A stretch of 64,000 nt of DNA from Vibrio sp. CB1-14 (lineage in GTDB: Bacteria; Pseudomonadota; Gammaproteobacteria; Enterobacterales; Vibrionaceae), in the NCBI RefSeq assembly GCF_040412085.2, contig NZ_CP115921.1:1364001-1428000 (forward strand), read 5' to 3'. Positions 25,834-38,900 of the stretch are shown one piece after another. Within the stretch, counting starts at the first letter, position 1; each line of letters opens with the position of its first letter. Below the pieces are notes generated by a model. It was not told the origin of the DNA and made no database searches. It saw only the letters and a list, made by a program, of their open reading frames with translations. The position numbers and the translations under genes were made by a program.

Positions 25834-28800
25834 TTATGAGTGCTGATGTATATATTTACTCAGTTCCACTTCATCAATTTGGCTTTCTGGCAGATACGTT
25901 TCCGCGTATCTGAGATAGATCCCGCTAGATAAAAAGAGCTTAAACAAGTCCATGTCAAAATGATCATCCAGTGCCATTCTATACATGATGTCAACTGCAA
26001 CACTGATAGGTTTGGCTTTTTTGTATGGTCTGTCTGAAGCAGTCAAGGCTTCAAAAATATCTGCAATAACCAAAATACGCTCAGGAATTGAGAGGTCGTC
26101 ACCTGTTAATTTTCTCGGGTAGCCCGTTCCTTTGAGTGTTTCGTGGTGGGTTGATGCATATCTTGGAACACGACTTAGTTCTGACGGGAAAGGCAATCTT
26201 TCGAGCATTTTAATGCCGCTTATCGTATGTTCATTGATTTTAAAGCGATCTTCTTCTGTCAGCGTGCCACGGCGAATCGTTAGGTTATAAACTTCACCCA
26301 AGTTATACTGATGCTCTGGTACTTTCACATTGATATTCAACGCGGGATCATACTCTCGTGGACCCGTACGAGGCGTTATATGATCGTCCCTATCTTGAAG
26401 CAGTTTTTCTTTGGTTGGAACTGGCGTTGAGGGCTGGGTAATCGCTAACTCTTCTTGAGGGGATAGACCCAGTCTATCATCAAACTGACGCGTCCAAGTC
26501 TGTTCGGCAATCTGCTTAATACGCTCTATCTTTTCATCATCCATAAACTCACCGCCAACATTTGCAGTTGCGATAAACTCAAAGTCATCTTTTAGCGCTT
26601 GTTGTAGTACAGCGAGTTTTTGACGTAACTGAAGTTCGTCATCTGGTGATTGCATTAACTGTTTCAACATATCAATCTCAGCATCTCTCCACAATACTTC
26701 AAACCGCATTCTAACCTCATGAATTCGGTTATAGTTCGCTTCTAGCTTGCTCCCTTTATCGATAATGTGCTCAGGGGTCGTGATTTTTCCACAATCATGT
26801 AACCATGCGGCAATTCTAAACTCTCTGCGTTCATCATCATTCGCGAATTTAAAGGTTTTAAACTTGCCATTATCACAAGCTTCAACTGCTTCAGCGAGCA
26901 TGATTCCAAGCTCAGGAACTCGATTACAGTGTCCGGCAGTATACGGCGACTTGTCATCGATCGCTTCCGCAATAAGTTTAATGATCGCCTCGATTAAATC
27001 TTGTTGAGTTTTCTCATGAGCCTGTATCTTGAAGCCCAAATCATGAACTGCGGTTGAAAGATCCCAAATCTCTTTGATCGGAGAGTCAATCAGTTTAAGT
27101 TGATCATACTGCCTTGCTTGAATTTTCAACGTTTCCTCGCGTAACAAATTTATTGGACGGACAATTGGACTTCCAAATACCCAGGCTAACGGCAACAATA
27201 GCAACATAATACCTGCTGTAATTGCGATAGACGTTTGCACACGGTCTTTTACTCGGTTGAGAACAATTTCCTCTGATACAACCACAGCAAAGTATTCTTG
27301 GATACCACTCGCGCTACCGACCGTTGTGACAAAGAGATATTGCGGTTTTCCACCAATTTCGGCATAGATGAGCTTGTCTAACTCGCTTTTATCATCCGCT
27401 ACTTGTATCAGCTTTTTATATGGAACCATTGCAGAGAACGCCGCACTTGGCTTGCCAAACTCTGCTTCTAACCATTTTTGACTTAGCGCAGTTCGTTGCT
27501 CAGTTGAGATATTGGTAATTGCTTGATTGAGAATAGGCAGCAGAGCCGCATCCGCTTGTTTTAAGACCATATAGAACTGATTAGAAAATTGCTGATTAAC
27601 ATCGCGCAAAGGTGGATGCACTTGCAAATTATAGTCGAATGACTGTGCGGCTTTATGCTTAACAATAGCATCGCTTTCCAATACTGCATCAACATCTCCA
27701 TTTTTTAGGGCATCAAAGGCGAGGTGAAGCGAAGGAAACGTCATAATTTGTACATTAGGGAAAGCGCGATTCAGATCAGGAATAATGGACCAGCCAGCTA
27801 ACATGCCCACTTTTTTCCCGGACAAACTTTCAAAATACTCGATCGTTTTTGTGTTGGCTTGTGTCACTAAGCTAAATGGTAATTGGTAAAGTGGTTCAGT
27901 AAATACACCGACGTCTTGCGTGCTACTGTTTTTTTGTATGGAGTGCAAGATATCAATCGATCCATTTTGATAATCAGAGACCAGTTCTTCCCAACTGCGG
28001 CCGTTGATATATTCAAATTCCAGGCCAGTATCGTTAGCAATTATGTCTAATAAATCAATTACATAACCTTTTGGTTCACCGGCCAAAGTAAAATCAATGG
28101 GCGCCCAATCGTTCTCGTTTGAAACCTTAAGCGGTTGGGTAGACTCAATCAGTTGACGCTGCTTGTCCGTTAGCGCGAATGGTTTTGAACTCGGGATGAT
28201 GGTTTCTGCTTCCAAGATTTGATTTGATGCGACAATTTCTCCATTTTCAGAGTATAGATACACTTCTGCCGCTTCATCTTTATTATTCACTTTAATGTTT
28301 TCGGAGAAATTTGCTGCCAGAGATGAGAGAACAATGTCAACACCTATTACCGCCTTTCGACCTTCTATGGGTAAAGAATAAGTTTGTCCTGTCACTTGCC
28401 AGTTATGGAACAAATACGGTTCCGTTTTGGTCGGTGTCTCGTTGTTTTGAACTTTGTACCAAGGACGCTTTGTTGGGTAATAATTACTTGGCTCCACTTT
28501 TGTATCACGAATCGTAAAATCATCATTTAAAAATAGGACTTCTTAATGCGATTCCCGGCCTCATCATAAAGGTGTGTCACCATTGCCCAACGATCTTGAG
28601 CAATCGCATCGGTTTTATCGCGAATTAATATAGAGGCATCGAGATTGACCAGTTGGAAAAACTCATCTTTCTCATTTGCAACATAAATACTGTACAGATT
28701 GTTGTTGGCGCGAAGGGCTTCAGCAAATAACTCAGCTAGCGGAAAAATATCATTTGTTGCTTCAAAATGTTGTTCGGAGATCTTAGCAAACAGCTTGGCG

Positions 28801-29012
28801 GTGTATGAGGCATCGTAATCAAGTTTATTAATATACTCAGTTATCGTCGCAGCGGTGCGATTGTATCGTGAGAAAATATGTTCTTTTGAAAGCTCTTTGG
28901 CAAAGTGATATTGAAGGAAAATAGCAACCGATCCGGTGAGAAATGTAGCGATGATAAACATCCCACTTACCGTTATTCGAATAGAGATTTTTTTTCTCTG
29001 TTTGCGCTGCAT
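25834..29012 (-). pseudogene. Membrane sensor HD-GYP protein (Cache + SBP_bac_3 + HAMP + HD-GYP), frameshifted
   Basis: A c-di-GMP phosphodiesterase-type sensor split by a -1 frameshift at 28529-28533. Part one (29012-28527, 161 aa) has an N-terminal helix (about 10-32) and the start of a periplasmic Cache domain. Part two continues with the Cache motif YYPTKRPWYKV, a periplasmic SBP family-3 domain (NDWAPIDFTLAGEPKGYVID onward), a second membrane helix (AITAGIMLLLLPLAWVFG), HAMP, and a cytoplasmic HD domain with AWLHDCGK and the GYP motif HHETLKGTGYP. Adding one base to the A5 tract rejoins the frames through SYFLNDDFTIRDTK and gives exactly 1059 codons. The HD and GYP parts are separated by an unusually long insert (~170 aa). 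If real, the lesion removes a c-di-GMP hydrolase next to a giant adhesin. Confidence 0.85.
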
Positions 29013-29090
29013 TTGTAGCTCCTAGCCTTAAAGTAAGGAAATCCTTTCAATTTTTACAGTGTAGCAAGGGGTTATCATTATCCAAGTGCC

Positions 29091-29249
29091 CTAAGAAAAA
29101 CGTGGCCTTTCCCATACTTTAGCTAATCCGTTATATCCTAATTTAGTAATGTAACTGACAGGCTTTTGTCCAGAGCAGTACTGACCGAGGCATGTAATAC
29201 GAATTTGCTTCTTTCCGTGTTTCAAGTCATTCCCTTGCAAAAGGGAGTC
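29091..29249 (-). pseudogene. 52-codon open fragment without a start (possible gene remnant)
   Basis: Stop-bounded frame on minus that reads like protein: KHGKKQIRITCLGQYCSGQ, then KPVSYITKLGYNGLAKVWER and a stop. It lacks an ATG and is preceded by TGA. The balanced composition with two Cys suggests the 3' end of a lost gene inside the decaying segment. I recognise no family, and it could be chance. Confidence 0.3.
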
Positions 29250-29338
29250 TCATTCAGCGCGTTGCAAAGCTGACAGTCACTTGGTCGATGATTTTCAGAT
29301 ATCTACACGCGGTAAGAGAGCCTTACTTTTATGAGGAT

Positions 29339-29472
29339 GACGAATATATTGAAGGAAGATGGTTTGATAAAAAGGCTTCCCTAATAGTGAACTGGGTGAC
29401 TTATTGAAACTCTGCTTAGCGTAAAAGATTGAAGGGCTGGATAGTCTGGTTAAGTCCTTAAAACGCATGTAA
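29339..29472 (+). pseudogene. Broken 3' fragment of a second DUF3820 gene
   Basis: The fragment reads EGRWFDK, then after a -1 shift at an A5 tract (29369-29373) GFPNSELGDLLKLCLA, stop, KIEGLDSLVKSLKRM, stop. This matches the intact DUF3820 protein (GFPEGELGLLMALALEMK, then IEGLDSVIKPLKRM). It has lost its 5' half, carries a frameshift and an internal TAA, and directly precedes the intact 80-aa gene, mirroring the order at 24.0-24.3 kb. Confidence 0.75.
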
Positions 29473-29514
29473 CCTACCGAAGAAATACCATTTATTTAAA
29501 TAGAAAGAGTGACT

Positions 29515-29757
29515 ATGAATTTTGATATCAATGCATTGAAACACCACCAACTTGTCGAAGACGTCCCACTAGAGGGGTGTTACATTCATCAGCCAGCCAA
29601 AGGCAGTCAGCAAGACGACAAAGTGGTTATGGCGGAGCGTGAAGCGCTGGAAAAAATGGGGTTTAAAGTAATGCAGGTTCAAGCCAAGGGCGGAACAACC
29701 ACCTTTGCCGAGGCGATGCAAAAATTCGCGACAAAGACCGGGCACCAGCCAAAGTAA
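29515..29757 (+). CDS. Conserved-looking small protein, 80 aa (hypothetical)
   Basis: The protein MNFDINALKHHQLVEDVPLE... ends in KFATKTGHQPK; its middle is charged and helical (KVVMAEREALEKMGFKV). The ATG at 29515 has AAGAG five bases upstream; a GTG two codons earlier is a less likely start. Real-gene status is supported by a truncated homologue of its first 13 codons at 24272, which shows purifying-type similarity (mostly third-base changes). No family recognised. In the inferred ancestral order it followed a DUF3820 gene. Confidence 0.65.
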   Translation: MNFDINALKHHQLVEDVPLEGCYIHQPAKGSQQDDKVVMAEREALEKMGFKVMQVQAKGGTTTFAEAMQKFATKTGHQPK

Positions 29758-29923
29758 TAATTAAGGGCAGTCGAACTGGTTTTAATTATTGCGGATTGAG
29801 TGCTTTTTGTCTCACATTGGAATCCACGGGTATTTTCTACGATTTTAATGGCATTTTTCACAACGCTCCGTTCTTTAAATACTATCTTTATATGAAAGAC
29901 TTAGTATCGAGTGGAGACCAAAG

Positions 29924-32900
29924 ATGGTGCCAGTGCTTTATGTTCAGATGGGTGATGTGGTTTGGAAGGTGTTCCCCAATGGGACGTGGGAGCGCGTTGC
30001 ACCCGATGAGACTCTATTGGAGGGTGTTCAGGTCGTCAATCAACCCATCGTTGAACTGGGTGATGAAGGCACGCTGTCCTCAGAGCAAGTTGCCGCGATT
30101 GAAAAAGCACTGTCCGAAACGCTTAACGACCTTACAAGCAATATAGTCAGCCAACAAGGACAAGTTGACCTCAGCTCTGGAGGAAGTAGCGATAGTGCTG
30201 GTTTTGTGGTTTCAATTAAAGCCACGCTAGATGAGACAATAGCGCGCGCCGGGTTTGATACGCGGCCTAGTTCGGAGCCAGACGACGAGCGAAATTCAGA
30301 ACAAGCCTCACTAGATATCCTATCTGATCAAGCCAAATTAACGGTAGACATCCTTGATGGCGGCGACGGCTATGAAAACCAATTCGAAGTTCCCAGTGTC
30401 GTTATCCAAGGTACGGCAACAGACGTACGTGATGGGCGTATTGTGCTTATCACCGTCACTGACCAAGATGGCAATACCATTCAGTTGCAATCCATCACAA
30501 GCAATCAAGCCTACTCAGTTTCCGATGTTGATCTTTCTTCTTTAGTTGAAGGCCCTTTAAAGGTCGATGCCATTATCTCTGATGATTTTGGTAACAGTAT
30601 TACCGCTCAAGATACGACGATTAAAGACACGTTAGCCATTATCAACGTTGAACTGGACGGCTTTGGAGATGAGTTTGTTAACGCAGCAGAATCTCCCAAT
30701 GCAGCATTTACTGGTAAAACCGAATTTGTGGAGTCTGGACAAACTATCAATTGGGTGGTGACTGACGAACTTGGCGGCACGGTAACAGGAACTGCGTCCG
30801 TCACCGAATCTGGTCTTTGGAGCATTTCTAATCTTGATGTTTCTGGGCTCTCTGATGGTGTCCTTACGGTCGAAGCCTCCACCATAGATATAGCTGGAAA
30901 CCCGGCGGTCGCCACGGATACCATTGTCAAAGACACGCAGGCTGATATTACGGTGCAGTTTGAAGATATCGACGGCATTGTGAATGAAATTGAAATATCG
31001 GGTACCACGTTGTCAGGAACAGTGACCGATGTTGAAGATGGTCAAAGCGTCAATATCACCATATCTGGAAGCCAAGGTGACCCAATAAGTCTAACCACAA
31101 CGGTGGTCAATGGCGGCTGGACAATACTAGACGTTGACTTATCGAGGTTTGAAGATGGTGAGCTATCTGTCACCGCAACGACAGCAGACATCGCTGGGAA
31201 TCCTGCAACGACGACGGATACGTCTTTGGTCAATACCGTCAAGCCATTTATCGATATTGATACTTTGCAGGGTTTTAATATTCTTGCGTTTCGTGGCGGT
31301 ACTCTAACAAGTTTACAAGGCACAACCAATCTTGTTGAAGAAGGACTTCCTGTTACTGTCGTGGTCAGTGATGGGGTTTCTACACTTGAATTTCAAAGCG
31401 CCGTTGATGCCAACGGCGACTGGCTAGTCGTTGATATAGACGTTTCTAGTTTGGATCTTTCTGTTGAGTGGACTCTGGACGCTAAAGTTACTAATGCGAT
31501 AGGCAACTCCGCCATAGATGATATGCCGACGATAGTGTTACCTGAGTCGCTGACGTTCAGTGATACGGTGATTGGTATTTTTGGCAATCAAGAGAAAGAA
31601 TCGGATGTAAGAATTCAAGATGCTGAGTTTGTGTTCTTTGCTGATCAATCGCTGGTCGATGAACTGACATCTAACGGCCTTTCAATCACGGTTTCGGTAT
31701 CTGATTATCGAGTTATTGGGACTCGAAGCGATGGTGAAGTGGTCTTTGAAGCTAGTTTGAGCGGCGATCAAGTCGATGTCGCGTTCAAGCAAGTTATCGA
31801 CCAATCTCCAGATTTAAATTCGATACAGACAGCTCTTTTGATCCAAGGTACCCAAACGGATGCCGATGGCACAACAGAAGTCGTCATCGGGCATCTACCC
31901 ATCAACATAGCCGATATAGAGCCCCTTATTTTTGACGATTTTGCCTTCATGATCGAAGGCGAAGTTAAGTCTGGTAATGTGCTGAACAATGATATTGATC
32001 TTGATGGAGCATTGATTGTTTCTAGGGTGATTATCGATGGCTCGGAATACCCAGTGTCGGGCAGCACGCCTACCTTGATTTCTCTACCTGAAGGTGAGCT
32101 AAGCGTATTTGCGAATGGTCACTACAATTTTTCGGCCAATCGAAATTTAGATAACTCTGCTGGAAGGCAGAGAGTGAGCTTTGATTATGTAGCAGGTGAT
32201 CAAGAGAATGATTTTGGGCAAGGAACCGCGACGATATTTATCGATGATGGCGAGGCGGGGAGCATTGAATCTAGCAGTTACCAATATACCGAGCCCGACA
32301 GCAATCAAAGTCCACAAACTTTTGAAACCACCTTTTTAGTATCGCCAGGCTCTGACAATCCCGATCCCAATAGTCTCTATTTCTCGACTTCTACACTTAA
32401 CGTGCTCGACAGTTTAGGGTTAACCAGCGGTGCCAGCCCAATTCCTCTCACATACCAACTAAACGATGCTGGCAACACCGTTACTGCATCCATCAGTGGC
32501 AACACCGTGTTTACTCTAAGTTTATCGGGGCAAGTAACACCGTCGGATGCGACTTCTGTGACCGCTAACCTGACCATTACACAAGAGCGGCCACTCAATC
32601 AGCCCAACAAGAACGATTTGCTAAAACTGCCGCTGCTTATTGGCGGTAGAGACACCGATGGCACTGAGCTAGAACAAGGTGAGTTCACATTAATTATCGC
32701 TGATGGCTCTGATCCTATTCTAACCAGTATATCGAACGTATCGGTGTCGGAAGCCGAGCTCGCTTTTAATCCGGTTGTCGATATGGGGCTATTTCGCGTG
32801 GAGCTCGGCGCAGATGACCTCGATACTAATATGTCTCTCAATCCGTCACTGTTTTTTGATATCCAGGATCAGCCACAGGTTTGGAGTGATGGCCAACTCA

Positions 32901-35900
32901 TCACTTATACCATTGATGCAACAGGGGCGATTCTAACGGGCAATATCTTAGATGAAAATGACGACAAAATTCCTGTTTTTGAAATCGGCTTTTCACAAGC
33001 AAGTGCTGCTGTAGGAGGAGACGTTCCTTATACCTTTGTACTGCTACAAAATATCGATAATACCAGCGACCCACTGGAGATCCCCTTTATTGTGACCGCG
33101 AGAGATTCAGACGGCGATGAAGCGAAATTGACGCTCAACGTGAGTGTGTCTGATTCTGGCAATGCAACGCTTACAGGTTCTACGTTGACGGTTACCGAAC
33201 TCCCGCAGAAAACGACAATAACAGAAAGCAACTCTGATACTGCTAGCATTTCGATTACCGCAGCGCAAGATGACATAGTGGATATCGATCTCGCTATCAC
33301 TGCTGCAAGTCTAGTTCTTGATAGCTCAGGCAACGCCATTACGAGTAATGGATTGGATATCTTATGGCGTAATAATGGTGACAACAGCTATGACGCCGTC
33401 GATGAGAATGGCATGGTGGTATTTAGAGTCGCACTACCTGCTGAAATCGATATTCCTGCTTCTACGAATCAGTCTGTAGACATTGGGGTACGGCTTTTTA
33501 GAGAAATCGATCATGGCAGTGTGGGCGATATCGATGAGCTTTCCATCACTCTGCCTATTGTGGTAACGGATTTTGATGGCTCTCAGACCCAGCAAGATTC
33601 TACCTTAACCATATTAGACGGGCTTGATCCATCGATTGAAACCATTGCTCTGTCGGTAGCAGAAGCCAACCTCGAAGCTACAGGTGAAGTTGAGGTGATT
33701 CAATCGGATACGTTGACCTTTGTTCGTGGTTCAGATTCGATTGTTTCTTTTGACATCAATGTTAGTGATTTTGGCAGCTATCAAAGCGGGGGCGAAACGA
33801 TTGCTTTGGCCGAGCGAGATATCGATGGCTGGTTTATTGGTTCCACACAAAATACCAACCAAGAAGTCTTTCGATTGCGGTTAAATGTCGATGGCTCTGC
33901 GGAGTTTTTGCTGTTTAAACCTTTAGACCATCCGGCAGGTGATGGCGCGAACCTACTCAATTTACAGTTTCCTGTAGTTGCGACCGACAAAGATGGCGAT
34001 ACCTCAAGCCCTACAATGTTAACGGTTGAAGTTACAGATGATATTCCAACGTCAGGTACTGAACAAACGCTAGAAATTACTGAGGGTGACAGCTTTAGCG
34101 GCAACCTACTCAGTGCAACTCGCATTGGTGTTGATGGGGGTTCAATTACTGAGGTTCGTTACGAAGGTGTTGATTACGATTTTAGTACCACTGACCTTAT
34201 CTTCATTAACTTGACTAACGAGAACGACGCCAACTCAATATACGGCACATTGGAGTTAAAGTCGGATGGCAGTTACACCATCACCACAATCACCAATGTC
34301 GACGCTGATCCTGCTTTGGAAGATAGGATTCGTTTTACTGTAACGGACGGCGATGGCGATACGGTGTCTAACTTTGCCAACTTAATATTGGACGACATTG
34401 GCGGCTTTATCCGTGTCGAGAACACTGAAGTTCGCGAGGATGAGCTGGCTGGCGTCGATATCAAAGTGTTTGTTGGTGATATTGATCAAGGGGAAAATGT
34501 CACCGAAATCACCATTTCCAATTTACAAGGTGGAACCCTTTATTATGGTGGTGTTGAGCTCATTCCTGATGCTGGTGGGAGCGTTACCTTGACGGACGCG
34601 CAAATTATGCAGCAACCGGGACAAAATTATTTCGTGTCCGCTCTACCAATCACCTATTTGCCAAAACTTAATGAGTCGAATACCACGCTTACCTCAAATG
34701 TGGTGGCGCTGAGTGTTGGGGCGACCATTGCCAGAAATGGAATTGCGGATGAGATTGTCAGCAATCAAACTTTACAAGTGTCGGTACTACCCGTTGCCGA
34801 CACGCCAGAGTGGGGCAGTTCTCAGCTTGAATACGTTTTGACCGAAGATATAGGTCGTACTTTCCCATTAGATATTGATGCGTTATTGGTCGATACCGAC
34901 AGCTCTGAATCCCTGAGCTACCAAATCACCAATATACCGAGCGGCATCACGATAAAGCTGGATGGAAATAACATAGTCGAAGGCAAATCTTATACACAAA
35001 AGCAACTCGACCAAATGACGGTTACAGTGAAGAAAAACCTCGCTGGTGAGTTTAGTTTTGACCTCAAAGCCACCGCGACGGAAAAGGGCAGTGACTTTGC
35101 GCAAAGCTCAGATAAAACGGCCGACATTGACACTCCGGTAGTGATTAAAGTATCCCCTGATGCCGATACGCCAGAATTGTCGGTTCGTGACATTCGAGGG
35201 CTTGAAGACGTCAACATCGATTTGAGTGATGCGATTTTTGGCAGCTTAACGGATACCGATGGCTCGGAATCGTTGTTTTACGACATTGAAGTGCAAGATG
35301 GCTGGTCATTTACAGGAACGGGTTTTGTGCAAACAGGAACCAACTCTTATCGGGTTGAATCTGACGCGATAGCCAATGGCTCAGCGCTGTTAACACCAAA
35401 AGCAGACATTAGTTCCGTGACTGAGAGTTTGTTTATTAAAGTGTCTGCGGTTTCTGTTGAATCTACGATTGATGGTTTAACACCAGTGAATCAAGAAGCC
35501 AGCAGCGTAGAGAAAACCATCAACATTACCTTAAAAGGTGTCGTGGATGAGCCCATCGCTCAGGATGGCGGTAATGGCCATTGGCAGTATGATGCAGCCA
35601 ATAGAACCATAGAAACAGCGGCGTCGTTCTACGAAGATGGCTTGGTACCACTCGACTTTCTGTTTGTGACCTCTGATGATGATATATCAGAGTCTTTAAA
35701 TATCCTCATTACCAATATACCGGATGACATTGCCATTGTTGACAGCAGTGGGCAAGTTGTAGCACTGACAATCGCTGATCTAGACCCAGTAACTGGCCCT
35801 GTGTATCAGGTGAGTAATGCTGATTTAGCCAAACTGTTTGTAAAACCAAAATTAGACTTCAGTGGTCGCATTACTTTTGATGCCAATGTGGTTTCCACTG

Positions 35901-38900
35901 AGCCCGATGGTGATAGCGGCACATTCGACTACAAGGTACAAATTGATTTATTGCCAGAGGTTGACCAAAGCGATGGCGTCACTGTGGTGACAACAGGTCT
36001 TGAAGATAGGCAAATCGCTCTGGATTTAGAGCCTAGGATCAGCGGCGATAGTGATGGTAGTGAAACGCTGACAGGCTACTTCATAGACCCGCTGCCAAGT
36101 GACCTCACTTTACTGTTTGATGGATCTCCCATCTCTGTCCCAGCTACAGGCCTAGATCTTGAAGGGTTAATAGATAGTACGACACCAACTTTAGATTCAT
36201 TACTTAACAGTGGGCGCTTAAGTGTGCAAGCCACCCAGGACTTGAGTGGAACCTTTGTTATTCCAGTGCGGTATGAAGTAACTGATACCTCTGAACTTGG
36301 TGAAATTACGACTAAAATGATTTCAGGGTCACTTACCGTGGTAGTGGATGCGAAGGTTGAGGGGGACACTCGTCTCGAAACGTCATCGGAGGTCTTTATT
36401 AGTGACGATGGCCGTCCGGTTGATGTATCCGCTGCTGTTAGGTTTATTGAAGAAGATATCGATGGATCCGAATACCTTGACTACATCTTACTTCAGGTGC
36501 CCCAAGGCTACGATATTGTTGTTAATAGCGGCACAAATGAGGCACAGCAAACGCCAGATGGTAATTGGATTATACCTGCAGCAGGCTTAACCAGTGACAC
36601 AGTACAAGATGTGGCTGCGTTTATTCTCGACAATGTGACCATATCCAGTAATCAAGATACACCGGTTCTAGATATCGTTGTGCGAGCGAGAGTCATTGAT
36701 GGCGAAGACTCGCGTTATATTGACGGGGAATTTCAAATTCAGATTACCGGACACAGTGGTGGCGGTACGCCTTGTGATCCCGTTGGTCCTCCTGGGGAGA
36801 TCGAGTCTGAAGATGACATCACATTCGATGAAGGAACGGAAGTCTTAGATCTAGGGCAATACCTTGATCCAGACATTGCGAGCGATCCGGACAATGAGAT
36901 TTCGTTCTTTATTCCGTCAGACTCGCTACCTGATGATGTTGAACTAGAAGGTGATGGTGTGATTGCTGTATTTGATAACGATGGCGATATCATCGGCTAT
37001 TCAATCAGCCAGACAGGCCTGAGCAACCTTAAAATTACGGGTCTTGATGAAGATTTTGCAGGTTGTATTACTTTTGATATTGAAACGACTGAAACCTCAA
37101 CTTGTAACGGCTCTAGCTTAACGACTACGCAGACAGTTAGCATTGCAATTCGTCCTATCGTCGATGACATTATTCTGTCAACGGCATTTAGCCGCATTGA
37201 TGAGGACGTGGCTTCCGATCTTGATTTACAGTTGGTGCTTGGCGATTCAATTAAGCTTGATGGCAGTCAAACGGTCATCGGTGAAGGAGAATCGTCAACA
37301 GGTAAAGAAACCGCTAACTCGTTTACCATTCGAGTATCTGACGGAGCAACGCTCTCTGGCGACCCAAGCTGGTTAACCGACAACGGAGATGGCTCTTGGA
37401 CTGTGACAGATGTGACACGTTTACCGGATGTAGTACTCACACCTCCTACCCACTTTAGTGGCGAAATAACGTTAACTGCCGAAGTAAACATTACCGACAA
37501 AACCGATTGTTTAGCAGAAACCGATACCCAAACTAAAGTCGTGACAAAGGTCATCGAAATCAATCCGATTGTGGATCCTGCCAGTTTGGTGTCTGCGGAC
37601 TTCACTGGTGACGAAGATACTTATATTTCGCTGGCAAGTCTTGATGCAGAGCTGATTGACCAAGATGGCTCCGAAAATATGTCACTCAGTCTATCTGGGG
37701 TTCCCGAAGGTGCAGTGGTTGTGGTTCAAGTGGGGTCAAGCTTTGAGTTAGTGCCAAACAACGGAGTGGACGGAGGCAGTTTCAATGGCAAGCCAACGTA
37801 TGAGTGGCAGTTAGAGGCAAGCCAACTCGATAATACGTTTATATTACCGCCACTTGATTTTAGTGGGGACATTCCGTTGACACTCAAGGCCATTACTCAG
37901 GAGCTTGCAACCGGAGATACTAGGATTACAGAGTCAGCATTTACCCTAGGCGTTAATCCTATTGCCGATGAGATTGAGTTCTTTAACGCCCCAGAAAAGG
38001 TAAACGGCGACGAAGATGCCGTCATCGATATCCCTATTGATATCGTTTCCCAAGAGACCAATAGTGATGAATCTATCGCGCTATTGGTAACAGCAAAAGC
38101 TGTGAATGATTCCAGCTCAATTGATGATATCGCGAGTATTCGAATCGATGGAAAAACTGCACGATTTATCCAAGTTGGTGACAGTGCAACCGCTACTATT
38201 ATCGTAGCGGCAAGTTCAATTAATAGCATTGAGCTATTCGCTGGCGATGCCTTTGGCGATATTGACCTCACTATTCGTGCAGACGCAAGAGACACGGCCA
38301 CTGTACTCGGTTCCAATAAAGGCGACTTTGGCCCGATAAAACAAGAAACTATCCGATTAAAAATCACTCCGGAACCGGATGCCCCAATTTTAGATTTAAC
38401 TCATGACAACATTCTCGCCGAAGCGAGTAGCGATGCACCTTTAGGGTTGAGTTTTAACCTAGTGAATCCTGCTGCCGATGAACAGGGAATGCTAACCATA
38501 GAAGGGCTTCCAGATGAGGTAGAGCTTACTGCTGGGCAGCGAGTAGGCGATGATTGGGAGGTCTTACAAGGCGAGATTGCAGACTTGGCGATTAAAGCCG
38601 ATGACAATCTTCAAAATGATCTCAACTTTACCTTAATTCTAAAGCCTTCAGCAGAGCTCAAAGGCAATACCGCGGATGGGGCGGTAGAGACGATAGATGT
38701 TGAATGGTTTATCAAAGGCGATCAAACGCTGATCGGAAACTACCAGCGAGACTATATTTCAAGTGGAAGCGGTGATGACACCATCACTGGCGGGCTAAGC
38801 GCCGATACATTTGCATTTACTAATGAAGATATTGGTCTGTTGGCGCACACGGATATCATCACAGATTTCAATGCCAGTGCGAATAGCGACAGTATCGACC

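Noticed and set aside
38740..38830. RTX toxin identity for the giant protein
   Set aside because: Only one short RTX-like glycine-aspartate stretch is present and there are no toxin domains or an acyltransferase gene. The repeats are adhesin-type.
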